Shown piece after piece: positions 63,695 through 64,000 of a stretch of DNA of 64,000 nt; position 1 is the stretch's first letter; each line of letters begins with the position of its first letter. A program made the translations under genes and the position numbers. The stretch comes from JBDTSW01 sp963797835 (GTDB lineage: Bacteria > Actinomycetota > Thermoleophilia > Solirubrobacterales > 70-9), in contig CAWCRN010000026.1 in assembly GCA_963797835.1 (NCBI GenBank), positions 428,283 to 492,282 on the forward strand, given 5' to 3'. The notes under the pieces are model-generated. The model was not told where the DNA came from and ran no database searches. It worked only from the letters and a program-made list of their open reading frames with translations.

Positions 63695-63737
63695 TGGGCG
63701 CGGCTGGTTTCGAACCAGCGACCTCTCGCGTGTGAAG
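63695..63737 (-). repeat. tRNA-Val 3'-half fragment, copy 11 (right edge of array)
   Basis: A 43-bp copy with the common sequence. It continues CGAGCGC, as a true tRNA-Val anticodon and D-stem side would, then departs from tRNA sequence, so it keeps a few more tRNA bases than the other copies. No complete tRNA can be folded. Confidence 0.85.
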
Positions 63738-63821
63738 CGAGCGCGCCGGCGGAACTACGAAGGTTCAGAAACCGCATCTCCAAGCGGAATACACCGCCAT
63801 GGGCACCGGCGGCTCTGTGTG

Positions 63822-63861
63822 GCGGTTACCAGGGATTACGCACGATTACCGGGGATTCGGG
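63822..63861. repeat. Phased 10-bp repeats beside tRNA fragment copy 11
   Basis: GCGGTTACCA (63822), GGGATTACGC (63832), ACGATTACCG (63842) and GGGATTCGGG (63852) follow one another at 10 bp. The word differs from the GGATG repeats of the other copies and resembles the pair at 28029-28068, so a second recombinase specificity may be involved. Apart from this array and copy 11, 63578-63934 has no visible gene. Confidence 0.5.
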
Positions 63862-63934
63862 CAGAGAGGGCGCCCTTCTGCCCAGATAGGTACGCAAGGC
63901 TGGTCGCACTCGGGACGCTTGGATTCGTCAAGCG

Positions 63935-64000
63935 CTATTCCTGCGGATGGAAGCTGCCCTCAATCCACAACGCCTTGGAGCGACCCTCGCTGCCCGCCAA
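63935..64000 (-). CDS. C-terminal 21 codons of an unidentified gene
   Basis: On the minus strand the last 66 bp read LAGSEGRSKALWIEGSFHPQE before TAG at 63935-63937. The frame runs off the window. It is too short to identify. Confidence 0.25.
   Translation of the reverse strand: MAGSEGRSKALWIEGSFHPQE

Noticed and set aside
36339..63737. Prophage or classical integrative conjugative element
   Set aside because: No integrase, excisionase, relaxase, FtsK/TraB, capsid, terminase or replication gene is visible anywhere in the region.

Overview
The window is 64 kb of high-GC DNA with no rRNA gene and no intact tRNA gene. Codon use and gene content (AlkZ-type glycosylase, F420-type nitroreductase, LtrA, DUF3556, a DUF6812-like protein, many TetR/HxlR/NarL regulators) point to an actinobacterium, most likely class Thermoleophilia (Solirubrobacterales or a relative). 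That placement is inference. Many conserved genes are broken by single-base frame changes that leave the protein recognisable in another frame. This looks more like uncorrected indels in the assembly than mass pseudogenisation, so most such genes are annotated here as one CDS with the frame changes noted.

Left part (1 to about 36.3 kb), chromosome-like. It starts with a GNAT fragment, an AlkZ-like glycosylase and a FAD monooxygenase divergent from its TetR regulator. An HxlR regulator follows, divergent from a DUF899 redox protein with two matching palindromes between them, then a DUF3556 membrane protein coupled to a phytoene-desaturase-like oxidoreductase. Next is an iron-uptake pair (EfeO/imelysin-like lipoprotein and FTR1 permease) behind a DtxR-like palindrome. 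From 12.3 to 26.6 kb two complete oligopeptide/dipeptide ABC importers lie head to tail on the minus strand. The upstream one appears to share an operon with an SDR, a small secreted protein and a methyltransferase. The rest is an alcohol dehydrogenase, small proteins, LtrA, an HhH-GPD protein, a cupredoxin-like lipoprotein, a quinone oxidoreductase, a CoA-transferase/GNAT fusion and a DUF4239-like membrane protein.

Right part (about 36.3 to 63.7 kb), an accessory region punctuated by repeats. A 36-43 bp sequence equal to the 3' half of a tRNA (anticodon CAC, tRNA-Val, sense on the minus strand) recurs in six close and one slightly diverged copy, plus three degenerate ones, always in the same orientation and never with a 5' tRNA half. 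The copies cut the region into segments of roughly 0.8-10 kb, most with one to three genes. Several copies are followed by short repeats phased at 10 bp, as expected for integrase arm sites, and some by a stem-loop. Two blocks are duplicated (37.8-44.9 and 54.5-61.4 kb) and differ by insertions or deletions ending at a tRNA fragment or at microhomologies. One such deletion gave a FG-GAP protein the signal peptide of another secreted protein. Between the blocks is a 9.6-kb segment with a two-component system, an antiporter, an MBL-fold hydrolase and a CobW-type GTPase.

No integrase is visible in the window. The main hypothesis is an array of gene cassettes recombined at tRNA-derived attachment sites, or alternatively a dispersed tRNA-derived repeat family.
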